This document shows positions 63,666 through 64,000 of a DNA stretch of 64,000 nt, in pieces. The stretch's first letter is position 1. Each line of letters starts with the position of its first letter. This DNA is from Phalacrocorax aristotelis (taxonomy: Eukaryota; Chordata; Aves; Suliformes; Phalacrocoracidae). The notes below the pieces were generated by a model, which did no database searches, was not told the origin of the DNA, and was given only the letters and a program-made list of their open reading frames with translations. The position numbers were made by a program, and so were the translations under genes. Where the stretch lies: contig NC_134310.1 in the NCBI RefSeq assembly GCF_949628215.1, positions 11,049,401 through 11,113,400 on the forward strand, written 5' to 3'.

Positions 63666-64000
63666 ATGTCCCAGTTGGGCTGCCAATTCTTTCAGGCTCT
63701 GGGTGTGCTCGGGTTTCAGTTCCCAAGCCACTGGAGGATTCAGCCAAACCAGACACTGAGCCAAAAGCACCCATTCCTCATCCCATCCAGGTACTGGAGG
63801 TTCAGGAGTCACGTCCCAGGCTCCCTTGTTCTTACGCTAGAACAAGTTTCAAAATGTTTGCGCTATGCTACCTCAAGTAGGAGTACTAAACATACTTCCT
63901 GCCAGACTATTAACCCCAAGCGCCCATCCTCAAGACCTGCAAGATTACACTCCGGCAAACTAATTTGGCAGCTGAAGGTGGTCTCTGCGTTGTGGACATT
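63666..64000 (-). other. Probable ERV gag remnant, antisense, cut by right edge
   Basis: The minus strand reads PEPPVPGWDEEWVLLAQCLV and WELKPEHTQSLKELAAQLG in one frame, a Trp/Glu/Pro-rich stretch that looks retroviral. The family is not identified. Confidence 0.4.

Overview
The window is nuclear DNA from a bird. The evidence is: full and fragmentary CR1 LINEs with the avian CR1 3' tail (GATTCTATGA-type), avian class III (ERVL-like) LTR elements with 5-bp target duplications, a betaretrovirus-like provirus with a CX6CC envelope of the type found in avian retroviruses, and exons of two vertebrate genes. No rRNA, tRNA, CRISPR or operon-like structure is seen. By eye, well over half of the window is transposable element, often nested two or three deep.

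Host genes. RFX3 lies on the minus strand as six exons at 20302-20483, 19398-19517, 4850-4971, 3450-3562, 2501-2616 and 1928-2082. All have GT-AG borders and compatible phases, and the gene runs off the left edge. PSIP1 (LEDGF) lies on the plus strand as two exons at 45534-45626 and 46008-46064. RFX3 should continue to the right of 20483 and PSIP1 should begin to the left of 45534, yet I find neither gene's 5' exons in the 25 kb between them. From memory, the human genes sit on 9p about 12 Mb apart, in DNA homologous to the bird Z chromosome. Their close apposition, missing 5' ends, amino-acid changes in RFX3 outside its DNA-binding domain, and the heavy retrovirus load together suggest a W-chromosome segment with decaying Z-gene copies. 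This is an inference.

Layout. 1-8300: RFX3 3' exons and AT-rich introns with CR1 pieces. 8310-12540: a CR1 split by an inverted-LTR ERVL composite and by a solo LTR of a second family (here LTR-B). 13049-13878: another LTR-B. 14394-18960: a nearly full-length CR1 (ORF1, endonuclease, reverse transcriptase) hit by a solo ERVL LTR. 19398-20483: RFX3 DNA-binding-domain exons. 23190-26010: two more CR1s. 26183-27859: a shortened ERVL-type element with its own tRNA-Lys-like primer site and an unusual membrane-protein ORF before gag. 29055-39902: an ERVL pol-3'LTR provirus into which a young betaretrovirus-like provirus (30197-36407) and a solo LTR (36624-37200) inserted. 39903-43350: an antisense ERVL between two long polypyrimidine tracts. 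43415-45010: an antisense retroviral gag between 86-bp direct repeats. 45534-46064: PSIP1 exons. 47380-49065: a G-rich minisatellite. 49070-64000: a dense patchwork of LTRs, antisense ERVL gag-pol, an antisense envelope and CR1 pieces.

The young provirus has open gag and env frames, a frameshift heptamer, LTRs differing by only three substitutions and two single-base gaps, and a small Cys-rich ORF whose ATG overlaps the integrase stop. Its pol is broken by two deletions and two stops, so it could not move unaided. The rest of the retroviral material is defective.
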